Counted from the stretch's first letter, positions 1 through 8,010 are shown. The stretch is 64,000 bases of DNA from UBA7803 sp036381275 (GCA_036381275.1 DASVDC010000147.1:25573-89572), one strand, 5' to 3'. Numbers and translations are program-made. The notes: a model not told the origin generated them from the letters alone.

Positions 1-1
1 G

Positions 2-1192
2 TCCGACCGCTTCCGCACCCGCTGGGGCCGGCGCCGGCCGTGGGTGCTCGGCGGCGCGCCGTTTCTCGCGCTGGCGCTGTACTTCCTGCTGAATCCGGAG
101 CAGGGCGATACCGTCTATTACCTGGCGTTCTGGTTCGTCTTCCTGCGCATCGGCACGACCATGCTCGGCGTGCCCTACGCCGCGTGGGGCATGGAACTGT
201 CGCGCGACTACGACACCCGTACGCGCCTGCAGGCGTCGCGGGAAGTGTTCGTGCTGATCGGGCTGATCGTCGCCGCGGCGATTCCGGCGGTGGTGGAATA
301 CCTGTACCGCGAGGACACCACGGCGGTGCAGGTGCTCGAGTCGTACACCTGGCTCGCGGTGCCGCTGCTGCTGGTGGTGCCGCTGATCGTCGTGCTGCGT
401 CTGCCGGAACCGCCGCCGAGCACCCGCGAAGGGGTGGTGCCGTTCGTCGGCTCGCTCGGCCTGATGTACCGCAACAAGCTGTTCCTGCGGGCGCTCGGCA
501 TCGAGCTGCTGGTCGGCGGCGGCGAAGCGTTCCGCAATGCGCTGTCGTTGTACTTCATCCAGGACTACATCGGCGCCACGTTCGCCGGTGTGCTGTACTG
601 CGTGTACTTCGGGATGGGACTCGCCGCGATCCCGGTGTGGAACCATCTGGCGCGCCGCTTCGGCAAGCACCGTTCGCTGTCCGTGGCCATCATCCTGGTC
701 AGCATCGTGAGCGTCGCGATCTTCACGCTCGATCACGGCCAGATCGCCGCGTTCTACGTGCTGTTCGCGGTGAAGGGGTTCTGCTTCGGCTCGTTCGCGT
801 ATCTGCCCCGGGCGATGGTGGCGGACGTGGTGGACCTCGACACGCTGCGCACCGGCGACGCCCGCACGGGCGGCTACTTCTCGATCTTCAATTTCATGAC
901 GAAGACCGCGCAGGCGTTCAGCGGCCCGGCACTGGTCGCGCTGGCGCTGGTCGGTTACGACACCAGCCTCGGCGCCACCAACACGGCCGCAGAGCTGACC
1001 TGGTTGGGCGTGCTCTATGCGATCGTGCCGACGGTGTCGTTCTCGGTCGCGCTGTACCTCGCCTGGACGTGGCCGCTCACGGCCGAGAAACATGCGCAGC
1101 TCGAGCGCCTGCTGGCCCGGCGCGAGCAGCGCCGCCGGCGCGTTGCGGCCGGCGGCACGCCGCTCGCCGACGGTGCCGCGACGCCGGTCTGA
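2..1192 (+). CDS. GPH-family (MelB-like) sodium/sugar symporter, 5'-truncated by the window edge
   Basis: Inner-membrane MFS-type carrier that probably imports a sugar or glycoside with Na+ or H+. The reading frame is open to the first base; the first visible residues, SDRFRTRWGRRRPWVL, are the cytoplasmic loop after TM2 that marks the GPH/MelB family. Roughly 70-80 residues are therefore missing upstream, and the GTG at 44 is an internal valine, not a start. About ten hydrophobic segments follow, with a second Arg-rich loop (ARRFGKH) between the two halves. The C-terminus is a short basic Arg/Ala tail. The stop is TGA at 1190-1192, only 4 bp from the stop of the convergent UrcA gene. The substrate cannot be read from the sequence. 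Confidence 0.88.
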   Translation, partial: SDRFRTRWGRRRPWVLGGAPFLALALYFLLNPEQGDTVYYLAFWFVFLRIGTTMLGVPYAAWGMELSRDYDTRTRLQASREVFVLIGLIVAAAIPAVVEYLYREDTTAVQVLESYTWLAVPLLLVVPLIVVLRLPEPPPSTREGVVPFVGSLGLMYRNKLFLRALGIELLVGGGEAFRNALSLYFIQDYIGATFAGVLYCVYFGMGLAAIPVWNHLARRFGKHRSLSVAIILVSIVSVAIFTLDHGQIAAFYVLFAVKGFCFGSFAYLPRAMVADVVDLDTLRTGDARTGGYFSIFNFMTKTAQAFSGPALVALALVGYDTSLGATNTAAELTWLGVLYAIVPTVSFSVALYLAWTWPLTAEKHAQLERLLARREQRRRRVAAGGTPLADGAATPV

Positions 1193-1196
1193 CGGA

Positions 1197-1523
1197 TCAG
1201 CTCTGGTCCTTCGAGCCCGGCAGCGCGGCGAGCAGCGCCTCGTCCACTTTTCCGGTGGCGGCGTAGGCGGTCAGACGCTGGTCGTCGATACTCATCACGA
1301 TTTCCTCGGTGACGGCGTCGACACACGAGCGCCAGGCCCGCAGCCCCGGAGTTCCGGCGGTGTAGCTGCGGCAGAAATCCCGGGCTGCCGACTCGATGCG
1401 GCCATGGGTGACGGCGATGCCGTCGAGCGTCGCGAGATCGTCGGGCGACCAGCGGAACGACGTGTCGGCTGCGGCCGCTCCGGAGAGGGTCAGAGCGGCG
1501 ACGGCGAAAGCGAACTTGTGCAT
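1197..1523 (-). CDS. UrcA family small exported protein
   Basis: Small periplasmic protein of unknown function, 108 residues. The ATG at 1523 has a GGAG ribosome site 8 nt upstream and opens a classic signal peptide (MHKFAFAVAALTLSGAAA, cleavage near AAA/D). The mature part has the UrcA layout: a short beta-type segment, a helix with AAR and a first Cys (DFCRS), then RSC with a second Cys, and a closing helix. The two Cys could form a disulfide. Neighbours are a sugar symporter (convergent) and ribH (divergent, 109 bp away); neither suggests a role. The family assignment rests on pattern recognition, not on a search. Confidence 0.7.
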   Translation of the reverse strand: MHKFAFAVAALTLSGAAAADTSFRWSPDDLATLDGIAVTHGRIESAARDFCRSYTAGTPGLRAWRSCVDAVTEEIVMSIDDQRLTAYAATGKVDEALLAALPGSKDQS

Positions 1524-1632
1524 GTGCTTCTCCGTTGGCGACGCGCGGGATGCGCTCGAACGGGAAGATGCGCGAGCGGGCGAAACGGTCGCAGGTGTGT
1601 CGGGTCGTCTGCTCGGGTTATGCTTGCGCCCC

Positions 1633-2127
1633 ATGGCCAAGAGCACCATCGACCTCGACCGACTGCCGCGCATCGATCGGCCCGGCCGCATCGCGATCCT
1701 GTGCTCCAAGTGGTACCCGGAGCTGGTGGAGAGCATGGCTTCGGCGTGCCGCGGGGTGCTGGAGCGGGCGGGCTACCGGCGCATCGAGACGCACGTGCTG
1801 CCGGGCTCGCTCGAGCTGCCGCTCGCGGCCGCCGACCTGCTCGCCGAGGACCGCGCCGGCGAGCTCGACGCGATCGTCTGCTTCGGCGTGATCGTCAAGG
1901 GCGAGACGCTGCACTTCGAGATGATCAGCAACGCGTGCATGAACGGGCTGGCCCGGGTCAGCCTGGACTACCGGCGGCCGGTGGTGGTGGAAGTGCTGCC
2001 CGTGCTCGACATCGAGCACGCCCGCGCCCGAGCCGGCGACGACGAGTACAACAAGGGGTACGAGGCGGCCGCGGCGGCGCTCGAGATGATCGCCTGGCGC
2101 CGCCGGGTCACGACTGGGCCTGCCTGA
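1633..2127 (+). CDS. ribH: 6,7-dimethyl-8-ribityllumazine synthase (riboflavin synthase beta subunit)
   Basis: Condenses 5-amino-6-ribitylamino-uracil with 3,4-dihydroxy-2-butanone-4-phosphate in the penultimate step of riboflavin synthesis. 164 residues. Seen: the aromatic active-site loop (CSKWYPELVESM), LPGSLELPLAA, the catalytic His in VKGETLHFE, and the phosphate-binding Arg and Lys in ARAGDDEYNKG. The segment VVVEVLPVLDIEHA replaces the usual GVLTT-type strand, so this is a divergent form. The ATG at 1633 was chosen because homologous sequence begins there; it has no clear Shine-Dalgarno sequence but a TATGCT -10-like box at 1619-1624 lies just upstream, so the mRNA may be nearly leaderless. 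No ribBA, ribE or nusB lies beside it. Its 3' end overlaps smpB by 20 bp. Confidence 0.85.
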   Translation: MAKSTIDLDRLPRIDRPGRIAILCSKWYPELVESMASACRGVLERAGYRRIETHVLPGSLELPLAAADLLAEDRAGELDAIVCFGVIVKGETLHFEMISNACMNGLARVSLDYRRPVVVEVLPVLDIEHARARAGDDEYNKGYEAAAAALEMIAWRRRVTTGPA

Positions 2128-2587
2128 GCAGGCGTTCCTTCTGGCGGTTCCACTCGCGGGCCTTCTCGGTGGCCCGCTTGTCATGCTGCTTCTTCCCTTT
2201 GGCGAGCGCGAGCTCGCACTTCACCCGGGGACCCTTCCAGTACAGCGCCGTGGCGATGCAGGTGTAACCCTTCTGTTGCGTCGCCGCGTGAATCTGCGCG
2301 ATCTCCCGGGCGTGCAGCAGGAGCTTGCGGGTGCGCTGCGGATCGGGCACCACGTGCGTGGAAGCGCTGGGGAGCGGCGTGATGTTCGCGCCGAGCAGCC
2401 ACGCCTCACCGTCCTTGATCAGCACGTAGGAGTCGACGAGCTGTACCTTGCCTTCGCGCAGGCTCTTCACCTCCCAGCCCTCGAGCGCGATCCCGGCCTC
2501 GAAGCGTTCTTCGAGGTGATAATCGTGCCGGGCGCGCCGGTTCACCGCGATGGTGCCGGGCGGCGTCTTGCGCTTGACCTTGCTCAT
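2108..2587 (-). CDS. smpB: SsrA-binding protein SmpB
   Basis: Partner of tmRNA in trans-translation, rescuing stalled ribosomes. 159 residues, normal for the family. Conserved beta-barrel motifs are visible: NRRARHDYHLEERFEAGI, LEGWEVKSLREGKVQL, AWLLGANI, and the basic C-terminal tail (KGKKQHDKRATEKAREW) that enters the decoding centre. The start ATG is at 2587. It converges on ribH with 20 bp of shared coding DNA. The tmRNA gene itself is not in this window. In relatives smpB stands next to ratA; here a transporter gene sits between them. Confidence 0.96.
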   Translation of the reverse strand: MSKVKRKTPPGTIAVNRRARHDYHLEERFEAGIALEGWEVKSLREGKVQLVDSYVLIKDGEAWLLGANITPLPSASTHVVPDPQRTRKLLLHAREIAQIHAATQQKGYTCIATALYWKGPRVKCELALAKGKKQHDKRATEKAREWNRQKERLLRQAQS

Positions 2588-2609
2588 CGGCCGATTATAG
2601 GGGCGATGG

Positions 2610-2638
2610 TTGTGGCGGTTATACCGTTACGCCACAAT
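2610..2638 (+). promoter_or_regulatory. Candidate promoter/operator with an 8-bp palindrome upstream of the SNF transporter
   Basis: Between divergent smpB and the SNF gene, TTGTGG (2610-2615) and CACAAT (2633-2638) are 17 bp apart, acceptable as weak -35 and -10 boxes. The same stretch is a perfect inverted repeat: TTGTGGCG at 2610-2617 and CGCCACAA at 2630-2637. A regulator or a hairpin are equally possible readings. Confidence 0.35.
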
Positions 2639-2668
2639 GCGCCGCCATCACCGGCAACTGAGGCGATG

Positions 2669-4051
2669 ATGGCCGCACGCAGCGAATCGCGGCATGGGAT
2701 GTGGTCCGGCCGTTGGCTGTTCATTCTCGCGGCCGCGGGATCCGCGGTCGGCCTCGGCAACATCTGGAAGTTCCCGTATCTGGCCGGCGCGAACGGCGGC
2801 GCCGCGTTCGTGCTGATCTACCTCGCGTGCATCGCGCTGGTCGGCGTTCCGATCATGATGGCCGAGGTGATGCTGGGCCGCGAAGGCCGGCAGAGCCCCA
2901 TCAACACGATGCGCGCGCTGGTGCGGCAGCACCACCGTCATCCCGCCTGGGTGCTGATCGGCTGGCTCGGCGTGATCGCCGGCTTCCTGATCCTGTCGTA
3001 CTACGTGGTGATCGCCGGATGGGCGCTGCACTACATCGTCGAGATGGCGCGTGGCGCGCTGGCCGGTGCGACTGCGGCCGAAGCCTCCGGCCGGTTCGAG
3101 AGTTTCCTGCAGAGCCCGTGGCGGGTCGTGCTCTGGCAGACCGTTTTCATGGCCTGGACCGTCTACATCATCGGACGCGGCGTTGTGAAGGGGCTCGAAG
3201 CGGCGATCCGCTGGTTCATGCCGCTCCTGTTCCTGATCATGATCGTGCTGCTCGGTTACGCGCTGACCACCGACGGCTTCCGCCAGGGCTTCGAGTTCAT
3301 GTTCGGGTTCGACTGGGCGGAGGTGAGCGGCGAGACGGTTCTGGCTGCAATGGGTCAGGCGTTCTTCACGCTGAGTCTCGGCATGGGCGCGATGATGGCG
3401 TACGGGGCGTACCTGCCGAGCAACACCTCCATCGGCAGCGCCGTGGCCACCATCGTACTGCTGGATACGCTGGTGGCGCTCACGGCCGGGCTCGTCATCT
3501 TCCCGATCGTGTTCACCAACGGCCTGCAGCCGGATCAGGGCCCCGGCCTGATGTTCGTCACGCTGCCGCTCGCGTTCGGCAACATGCCGCTCGGCAGCCT
3601 GTTCGGCACCTTGTTCTTCGTGCTGGTGGCGTTCGCGGCCATCACGTCGGCGATCTCCATCGCCGAGCCGACGCTCGCCTATCTGGTCGAGACGTACAAC
3701 GCCAAGCGCCGGCGGGTGTCGGTCTCGATCGGGGTGATCGCCTGGATCATCGGCCTCGGCACGGCGTTCTCGTTCAACCTCTGGAGCGACGTGCACTTCG
3801 GCGGCCAGCGCACGTTCTTCGAGCTGGTCGACCACGTCTCGCAGAACATCATGCTGCCGGTCGGCGGCATGCTGATCGCGCTGTTCGCGGCGTGGGCGCT
3901 GCCGAAGACGGTGATCGGCGCGCAGCTCGGTTTCCAGGCGGGCTGGGCGAACGTGCTGTGGAAGCTGATCGCCGGGGTGGTGGCGCCGCTCGGGGTGCTC
4001 GCGGTGTTCCTGGTGCAATCGGGCCTGGTACGGGGCGTGTTCGCGCCGTGA
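2669..4051 (+). CDS. Sodium-dependent transporter of the neurotransmitter:sodium symporter (SNF/NSS) family
   Basis: Inner-membrane Na+-coupled transporter, probably for an amino acid or related amine (LeuT-like fold). 460 residues. The N-terminus WSGRWLFILAAAGSAVGLGN and IWKFPYLAGANGGAAF is the family signature, with the unwound TM1 Na+/substrate site. About 11-12 membrane segments follow, typical of bacterial members. Adjacent ATGs occur at 2666 and 2669; 2669 was chosen because GAGG at 2660-2663 is better spaced. ratA begins 20 bp downstream, so the three genes SNF-ratA-rnfH may be one transcript. The substrate is not evident. Confidence 0.93.
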   Translation: MAARSESRHGMWSGRWLFILAAAGSAVGLGNIWKFPYLAGANGGAAFVLIYLACIALVGVPIMMAEVMLGREGRQSPINTMRALVRQHHRHPAWVLIGWLGVIAGFLILSYYVVIAGWALHYIVEMARGALAGATAAEASGRFESFLQSPWRVVLWQTVFMAWTVYIIGRGVVKGLEAAIRWFMPLLFLIMIVLLGYALTTDGFRQGFEFMFGFDWAEVSGETVLAAMGQAFFTLSLGMGAMMAYGAYLPSNTSIGSAVATIVLLDTLVALTAGLVIFPIVFTNGLQPDQGPGLMFVTLPLAFGNMPLGSLFGTLFFVLVAFAAITSAISIAEPTLAYLVETYNAKRRRVSVSIGVIAWIIGLGTAFSFNLWSDVHFGGQRTFFELVDHVSQNIMLPVGGMLIALFAAWALPKTVIGAQLGFQAGWANVLWKLIAGVVAPLGVLAVFLVQSGLVRGVFAP

Positions 4052-4070
4052 ACAGCTCGGGAGCCACAGG

Positions 4071-4514
4071 GTGCCGGTGATCCACCGCAAGGCTCTGCTG
4101 CCGCTGCCCGTCGGCGCGGTGTTCGACGTGGTCTGGGACGTGCGCCGGTATCCGGACTTTCTGCCGTGGTGCGACGAGGCCAGCGTGCTGGAGGAGCACG
4201 ACCGGGAGGTGGTGGCGGAGCTGTCGATCCGGGCGCTCGGCCTGCACGAGCGCTTCACCACCCGCAACGTGATGATCCCGTACGAGCGTATCGAGCTGCA
4301 TCTGGTGTCCGGTCCGTTCAAGACGTTCGAGGGCGCCTGGCACTTCAAACGCCTCGGCAACGACGAGGGCGCCCGGGTGGAGCTCGATCTGCGCTTCGAG
4401 CTCGCCGGTGCGCGCGCGCTGATCGGCGGGGCGTTCTCCGGTGTCTTCACGCGCGCGGCCGATCAGATGGTGGACGCGTTCTGCGAGCGCGCGATGGCGC
4501 TGAACCGCGTATGA
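4071..4514 (+). CDS. ratA: RatA family protein (SRPBCC/START-like fold; CoQ-binding type)
   Basis: 147 residues of the START-like RatA/YfjG family. The E. coli member was described as a toxin that blocks 70S formation, while eukaryotic Coq10 relatives bind ubiquinone; which activity applies here is not shown. Typical sequence: VIHRKALLPLPVGAVFDVVW, RRYPDFLPWC, PFKTFEGAWHF. The start is GTG at 4071 with GGGAG just upstream, 20 bp after the SNF stop. It overlaps rnfH by 4 bp (ATGA), indicating translational coupling. The ratA-rnfH pair next to bamE is a standard gammaproteobacterial arrangement, so it is probably a housekeeping locus rather than a mobile toxin-antitoxin pair. Confidence 0.9.
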   Translation: MPVIHRKALLPLPVGAVFDVVWDVRRYPDFLPWCDEASVLEEHDREVVAELSIRALGLHERFTTRNVMIPYERIELHLVSGPFKTFEGAWHFKRLGNDEGARVELDLRFELAGARALIGGAFSGVFTRAADQMVDAFCERAMALNRV

Positions 4515-4801
4515 CGGCGACGACGATCGAAGTGGAAGTGGTCTACGCGTTGCCGCGCCGGGCCCATCGGCTGACGCTGTCGCTGCCGGCGGGGGCCACG
4601 GTGGCGGATGCGCTCGCCGCGGTCGCCGATCGCACGCCGTTCGACGGCCTCGACCTCGACGGCGCGCCGGTCGGGGTGTTCGGCGACCGGGCGGAGCGGG
4701 GCCGGCCGCTCCGGGACGGCGATCGCGTGGAGATCTACCGTCCGCTCGCGATCGATCCGCGTGAAGCGCGGCGCCGGCGGGCCCGCGCTGCCGGCCGCTA
4801 G
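4511..4801 (+). CDS. rnfH: RnfH family ubiquitin-like protein
   Basis: Small beta-grasp (ubiquitin-like) protein of 96 residues, usually encoded with ratA; molecular role unsettled. Features: beta strand IEVEVVYALP, GATVADALAA, a central GVFGDRAERGRPLRDGDRVE turn, and EIYRPLAIDPREARRRRA, the conserved C-terminal motif. The ATG overlaps the ratA stop. Its TAG stop (4799-4801) shares the palindrome CTAG with the stop of convergent bamE. Confidence 0.9.
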   Translation: MTATTIEVEVVYALPRRAHRLTLSLPAGATVADALAAVADRTPFDGLDLDGAPVGVFGDRAERGRPLRDGDRVEIYRPLAIDPREARRRRARAAGR

Positions 4802-5196
4802 GATTCGTCGTCCGTTTCGGCGTCGGCGGAGGCGCTGGCCGTCGTCGGCTCGTGTTCCTCCGTCGCCTTCGCCGACGACGGCGCGTAGTCGCCGGTGAAA
4901 TACGCGAGGACGTCGTTCTCGAAGTACAGGCTGACCCGTTTCTGGTCGCTGTAGTAGCCCGGGATCTGCAGCGTGTAGATGTAGTCCCAACGATCCTTCT
5001 CGAACGCGTGCCGAAGCACCGGTTCACCCATCACGTAGGCGACCTGGCTGCGCGTCATGCCCGGCTTCAGCCGGTCGATCATTTCCTGGGTGATCACGTT
5101 GCCCTGCTGGACCGCGACCTTGTGGACCCGGGGCAGACTGCATCCCACCTGCGCGGCGAGCGCCGCCGCGAGCAGAGCGAGTATCAATGGACGCAT
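4798..5196 (-). CDS. bamE: Outer membrane protein assembly factor BamE (SmpA/OmlA lipoprotein)
   Basis: Lipoprotein of the BAM complex that inserts beta-barrel proteins into the outer membrane. 132 residues. A signal peptide ends in the lipobox AQVGC (lipidated Cys about residue 19). The BamE core is clear: GNVITQEMIDRLKPGMTRSQ, VAYVMGEPVLRHAF, WDYIYTLQIPG, VSLYFENDVLAYFTGD. A Ser/Thr/Glu/Asp-rich tail of about 25 residues follows, longer than usual. The stop overlaps the rnfH stop. In Pseudomonas a divergent fur gene follows at the promoter side; here only 63 bp separate bamE from recN. Confidence 0.94.
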   Translation of the reverse strand: MRPLILALLAAALAAQVGCSLPRVHKVAVQQGNVITQEMIDRLKPGMTRSQVAYVMGEPVLRHAFEKDRWDYIYTLQIPGYYSDQKRVSLYFENDVLAYFTGDYAPSSAKATEEHEPTTASASADAETDDES

Positions 5197-5259
5197 GGAG
5201 CTTCGCAGCGCATCGAAAAACAGCCGCGGATGGTAGTCGAGGCGTCGACCGGCGTCGAG

Positions 5260-6915
5260 CTACTCCACCGCTTCGTCGAGCAGACTCCGGGCATAGGCTC
5301 GCGACTTGTCGGTGATGCCCGCGCCGGCCAGCATCCGCGCGAGCTCCTCGACGCGCTTGTCGGCGCCGAGCGGCTCGATCGAGGTCTCCTGCCGCTCGTC
5401 CTTGCGTACCTGCAGGTGATGGTGCCCGAGCGCCGCCACCTGGGGCGCATGGGTCACGCAGATCACCTGCGAATGCGCGGCCAGCGAGCGCAGCAGCCGG
5501 CCGACCACGTCCGCGGTGGTGCCGCCGACGCCGACGTCCGCTTCGTCGAGCACGAGGCAGGGCAGCGCCGATTTCTCCGCGGCGACCACCTGGATGGCCA
5601 GGCTGATGCGCGCCTGCTCACCCCCCGAGGCGATCCGGGCGAGCGGTCCGGCCGGATAGCGGGGGTTGGTGGTCACGTGGAATTCCACCGTTTCGAGCCC
5701 CGTTTCGCCGAGCGCGTCGGCGAACACCAGCTCGAGCTTGCCGCCCCTGATGCCGAGGGTCTCGATGCAGCGGCTCACCGCCTTCGCGAAGCCGCGCGCG
5801 GCCGCGCGGCGCGCTTTCGACAGCACCGCCGCCTGCCGGCGGTAGTCCGCCTCGGCGGCCGCGGCGGAGCGCTCCAGCGCCTCGAGCGCGGAACGGTCGG
5901 TGGAGATCGAGTCCAGCTCCCGACGCAGCTCGGCCGTGTGCTCCACCAGCCGCTCCGCCGGCACCCGGTGCTTGCGGGCCAGCTCGTGGATCGCGCCGAG
6001 GCGGCTGTCCAGCTCCGCCAGGTGCTCGGGATCGAGCTCGAGGGATTCGTCGTAGCTGCGCAGATCGCGCACCGCGTCGGTCAGCAGATCGTCCGCCGCG
6101 CGCAGCGCGTCGCGCGCCGCGGTGAGGCGCGGATGCTCGTCGTCGAGCCCGTCGAGCAGCCGGAGCACCCGACCGAGCGCGGCCTCCTCCTCCAGCGCGT
6201 TCAGCGAGGCGGCCACGGCCGCACGCAGGTCGTGGGCCTGGGACAGGCGCCGGTGCTCGGCTTCCACCGCTTCGAGCTCGCCGGCGCGCAGATCGAGCGC
6301 GTCCAGCTCGTCGAGCTCGTAGCCGAGAAGGCGGGCCCGGTCCTCGCGCTGGGCGAGGCTGCGGCTGAGCTCGGCGGCCTCCTGGCGGGCTTTCTGCCAC
6401 TGCCGGAAGCTCGCGCGTACCTGGCGGCGCAGCTCGTGGTCGACCCCGTAGTCGTCCAGCAGCGCGAGCTGCACCTTGGGGTCGGCGAGGCGCTGGTTCT
6501 CATGCTGGCCGTGGATGTCCACCAGATCCTCGCAGAGTGCCCGCAGCACCTGCAGCGTGACCGGACTGCCGTTGATGAACGCGCGGGACCGGCCGTCGGC
6601 GCTCACTACCCGGCGCACCAGGCAGCGGCCGGGCTCCTCCGGGTCGGTGAGCGCTTGCTCATCGAGCAAGCGGCGCGAGGCCGGGTGGGCGCTCAGGTCG
6701 AACTCGGCGGTGACTTCGGCCCGCGAGGCGCCGGGGCGCACGGCGGTGCTGTCGGCGCGCTCACCGAGCACCAGGCCCAGCGCGCCGAGCAGGATCGATT
6801 TCCCGGCGCCGGATTCGCCGGTGATCACCGTGAGGCCGCCGGAGAAGGCGATGTCCAGCGAAGCGACCAGGGCAAAGTCCCGGATCGTGAGCGCTTTGAG
6901 CACCGCGGTTGTCAT
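5260..6915 (-). CDS. recN: DNA repair protein RecN (SMC-like ATPase)
   Basis: SMC-like ATPase acting in double-strand break repair. 551 residues, normal length. N-terminal Walker A GESGAGKS (about residues 32-39) in LTVITGESGAGKSILLGALG; the QHENQ segment (GQHENQRLADP); a long Arg/Glu-rich coiled coil in the middle; C-terminal signature LARIASGGEQARISLAI and Walker B PCLVLDEADVGVGG. The start ATG is at 6915, with hrcA divergent only 51 bp away. I see no CTGT-N8-ACAG LexA box in that gap, although recN is SOS-controlled in many bacteria. Confidence 0.96.
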   Translation of the reverse strand: MTTAVLKALTIRDFALVASLDIAFSGGLTVITGESGAGKSILLGALGLVLGERADSTAVRPGASRAEVTAEFDLSAHPASRRLLDEQALTDPEEPGRCLVRRVVSADGRSRAFINGSPVTLQVLRALCEDLVDIHGQHENQRLADPKVQLALLDDYGVDHELRRQVRASFRQWQKARQEAAELSRSLAQREDRARLLGYELDELDALDLRAGELEAVEAEHRRLSQAHDLRAAVAASLNALEEEAALGRVLRLLDGLDDEHPRLTAARDALRAADDLLTDAVRDLRSYDESLELDPEHLAELDSRLGAIHELARKHRVPAERLVEHTAELRRELDSISTDRSALEALERSAAAAEADYRRQAAVLSKARRAAARGFAKAVSRCIETLGIRGGKLELVFADALGETGLETVEFHVTTNPRYPAGPLARIASGGEQARISLAIQVVAAEKSALPCLVLDEADVGVGGTTADVVGRLLRSLAAHSQVICVTHAPQVAALGHHHLQVRKDERQETSIEPLGADKRVEELARMLAGAGITDKSRAYARSLLDEAVE

Positions 6916-6918
6916 AGC

Positions 6919-6946
6919 TTGACGAGAGCCGGAGAAGGTTCATAAC
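6919..6946 (+). promoter_or_regulatory. Probable sigma-70 promoter for hrcA
   Basis: TTGACG (6919-6924) matches the -35 consensus at 5 of 6 positions; 16 bp later CATAAC (6941-6946) matches the -10 at 4 of 6. Transcription would start about 6953, giving a leader of some 14 nt with no evident ribosome site before the hrcA ATG at 6967. Confidence 0.45.
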
Positions 6947-6966
6947 TTTCGCTTAGTTAGTTCGCA

Positions 6967-8010
6967 ATGCCAATGAGAAAGCAAGGGGACGATCGCCTCG
7001 ACGAGCGCGCGCAGCGGGTGTTCAAGCTGTTGGTGGAGCAGTACATCGCCCACGGCCACCCGGTGCCGTCGCGGGCGCTCGCGCATCAGCCCGGGGTGGA
7101 GGTGAGCCCGGCCACGGTGCGTAACATCCTTGCCGATCTGGAAAGTCAGGGACTGGTGCGCTCCCCGCACACGTCCGCCGGCAAGGTGCCCACGCACCGC
7201 GGGCTGCGCTTCTTCGTGGACAGCCTGCTCACGGTCGAGCCGCTGGACGAGGACCAGGTGAGAGCCCTCGAGGGCGAGTTGAATCCGGATCTCTCGCCCA
7301 AGGAGCTCGTGGAATCGGCCTCGAACCTGCTCTCGCACCTGACGCGGATGACCTGCGTGATCACGCTGCCGCGGCGCGATCAGGTGGCGCTGCGCCACGT
7401 CGAGTTCCTGCCGCTGTCCGGCCGCCGGGTGCTGGTGATCCTGGTGCTGAACGACCGCGAGGTGGAGAACCGCGTCATTCACACCAGCCGCGAGTACCAG
7501 GCGACGGAGCTGACGCAGGCAGCCAACTACATCAACCGCGAGTTCGGCGGGCTGTCGCTGCTGCGGGTGCGCGAGGCGCTGCTCGCCAGCATGCAGGCGG
7601 ACAAGGACCGGATGGACAGCCTGATGCAGACGGCCCTCGACATCGCCTCGCGGGCGTTCGAGCCGAGCGATGAGGGTGAGCACGAGCTGGTGATCGCCGG
7701 CGAGAGCAACCTGCTCACGTTCGGCGACACCGAGCAGGTGCGGCGCCTTTTCGACGCGTTCTCGCGCAAGAGCGGAATTCTGCATCTGCTCGACCGGTGC
7801 CTGAACTCCGAAGGCATTCAGCTCTTCATCGGTCACGAGTCGGGCCACCAGCTGCTCGACGAGGTGAGCCTGATCACCTCCTCCTACGAGGTGAAAGGCA
7901 AGCTGGCCGGCGTGCTCGGCGTGGTCGGTCCCACCCGGATGGCCTATCAGGAGGTCATTCCGGTGGTGGATGTGACCGCCCGCGTGCTGAGCGCAGCGAT
8001 GAACGCTTGA
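6967..8010 (+). CDS. hrcA: Heat-inducible transcription repressor HrcA
   Basis: Winged-helix repressor that normally binds CIRCE elements upstream of groESL or dnaK and is kept active by GroEL. 347 residues. N-terminal winged helix: ERAQRVFKLLVEQYIAHGHP, SPATVRNILADLESQGL, then SPHTSAGKVPTHRGLRFFVD, all family hallmarks, followed by the GAF-like and dimer domains (CLNSEGIQLFIGHE, LAGVLGVVGPTRMAYQ). It heads the recN-hrcA-grpE-dnaK-dnaJ cluster. No CIRCE inverted repeat (TTAGCACTC-N9-GAGTGCTAA) was found upstream of hrcA, grpE or dnaK, so its target is probably groESL elsewhere. Its stop codon lies inside the -35 box of the grpE promoter. Confidence 0.96.
   Translation: MPMRKQGDDRLDERAQRVFKLLVEQYIAHGHPVPSRALAHQPGVEVSPATVRNILADLESQGLVRSPHTSAGKVPTHRGLRFFVDSLLTVEPLDEDQVRALEGELNPDLSPKELVESASNLLSHLTRMTCVITLPRRDQVALRHVEFLPLSGRRVLVILVLNDREVENRVIHTSREYQATELTQAANYINREFGGLSLLRVREALLASMQADKDRMDSLMQTALDIASRAFEPSDEGEHELVIAGESNLLTFGDTEQVRRLFDAFSRKSGILHLLDRCLNSEGIQLFIGHESGHQLLDEVSLITSSYEVKGKLAGVLGVVGPTRMAYQEVIPVVDVTARVLSAAMNA

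Noticed and set aside
4071..4801. ratA-rnfH as a toxin-antitoxin module.
   Set aside because: The pair is a conserved core locus beside bamE; nothing indicates an antitoxin or mobility.
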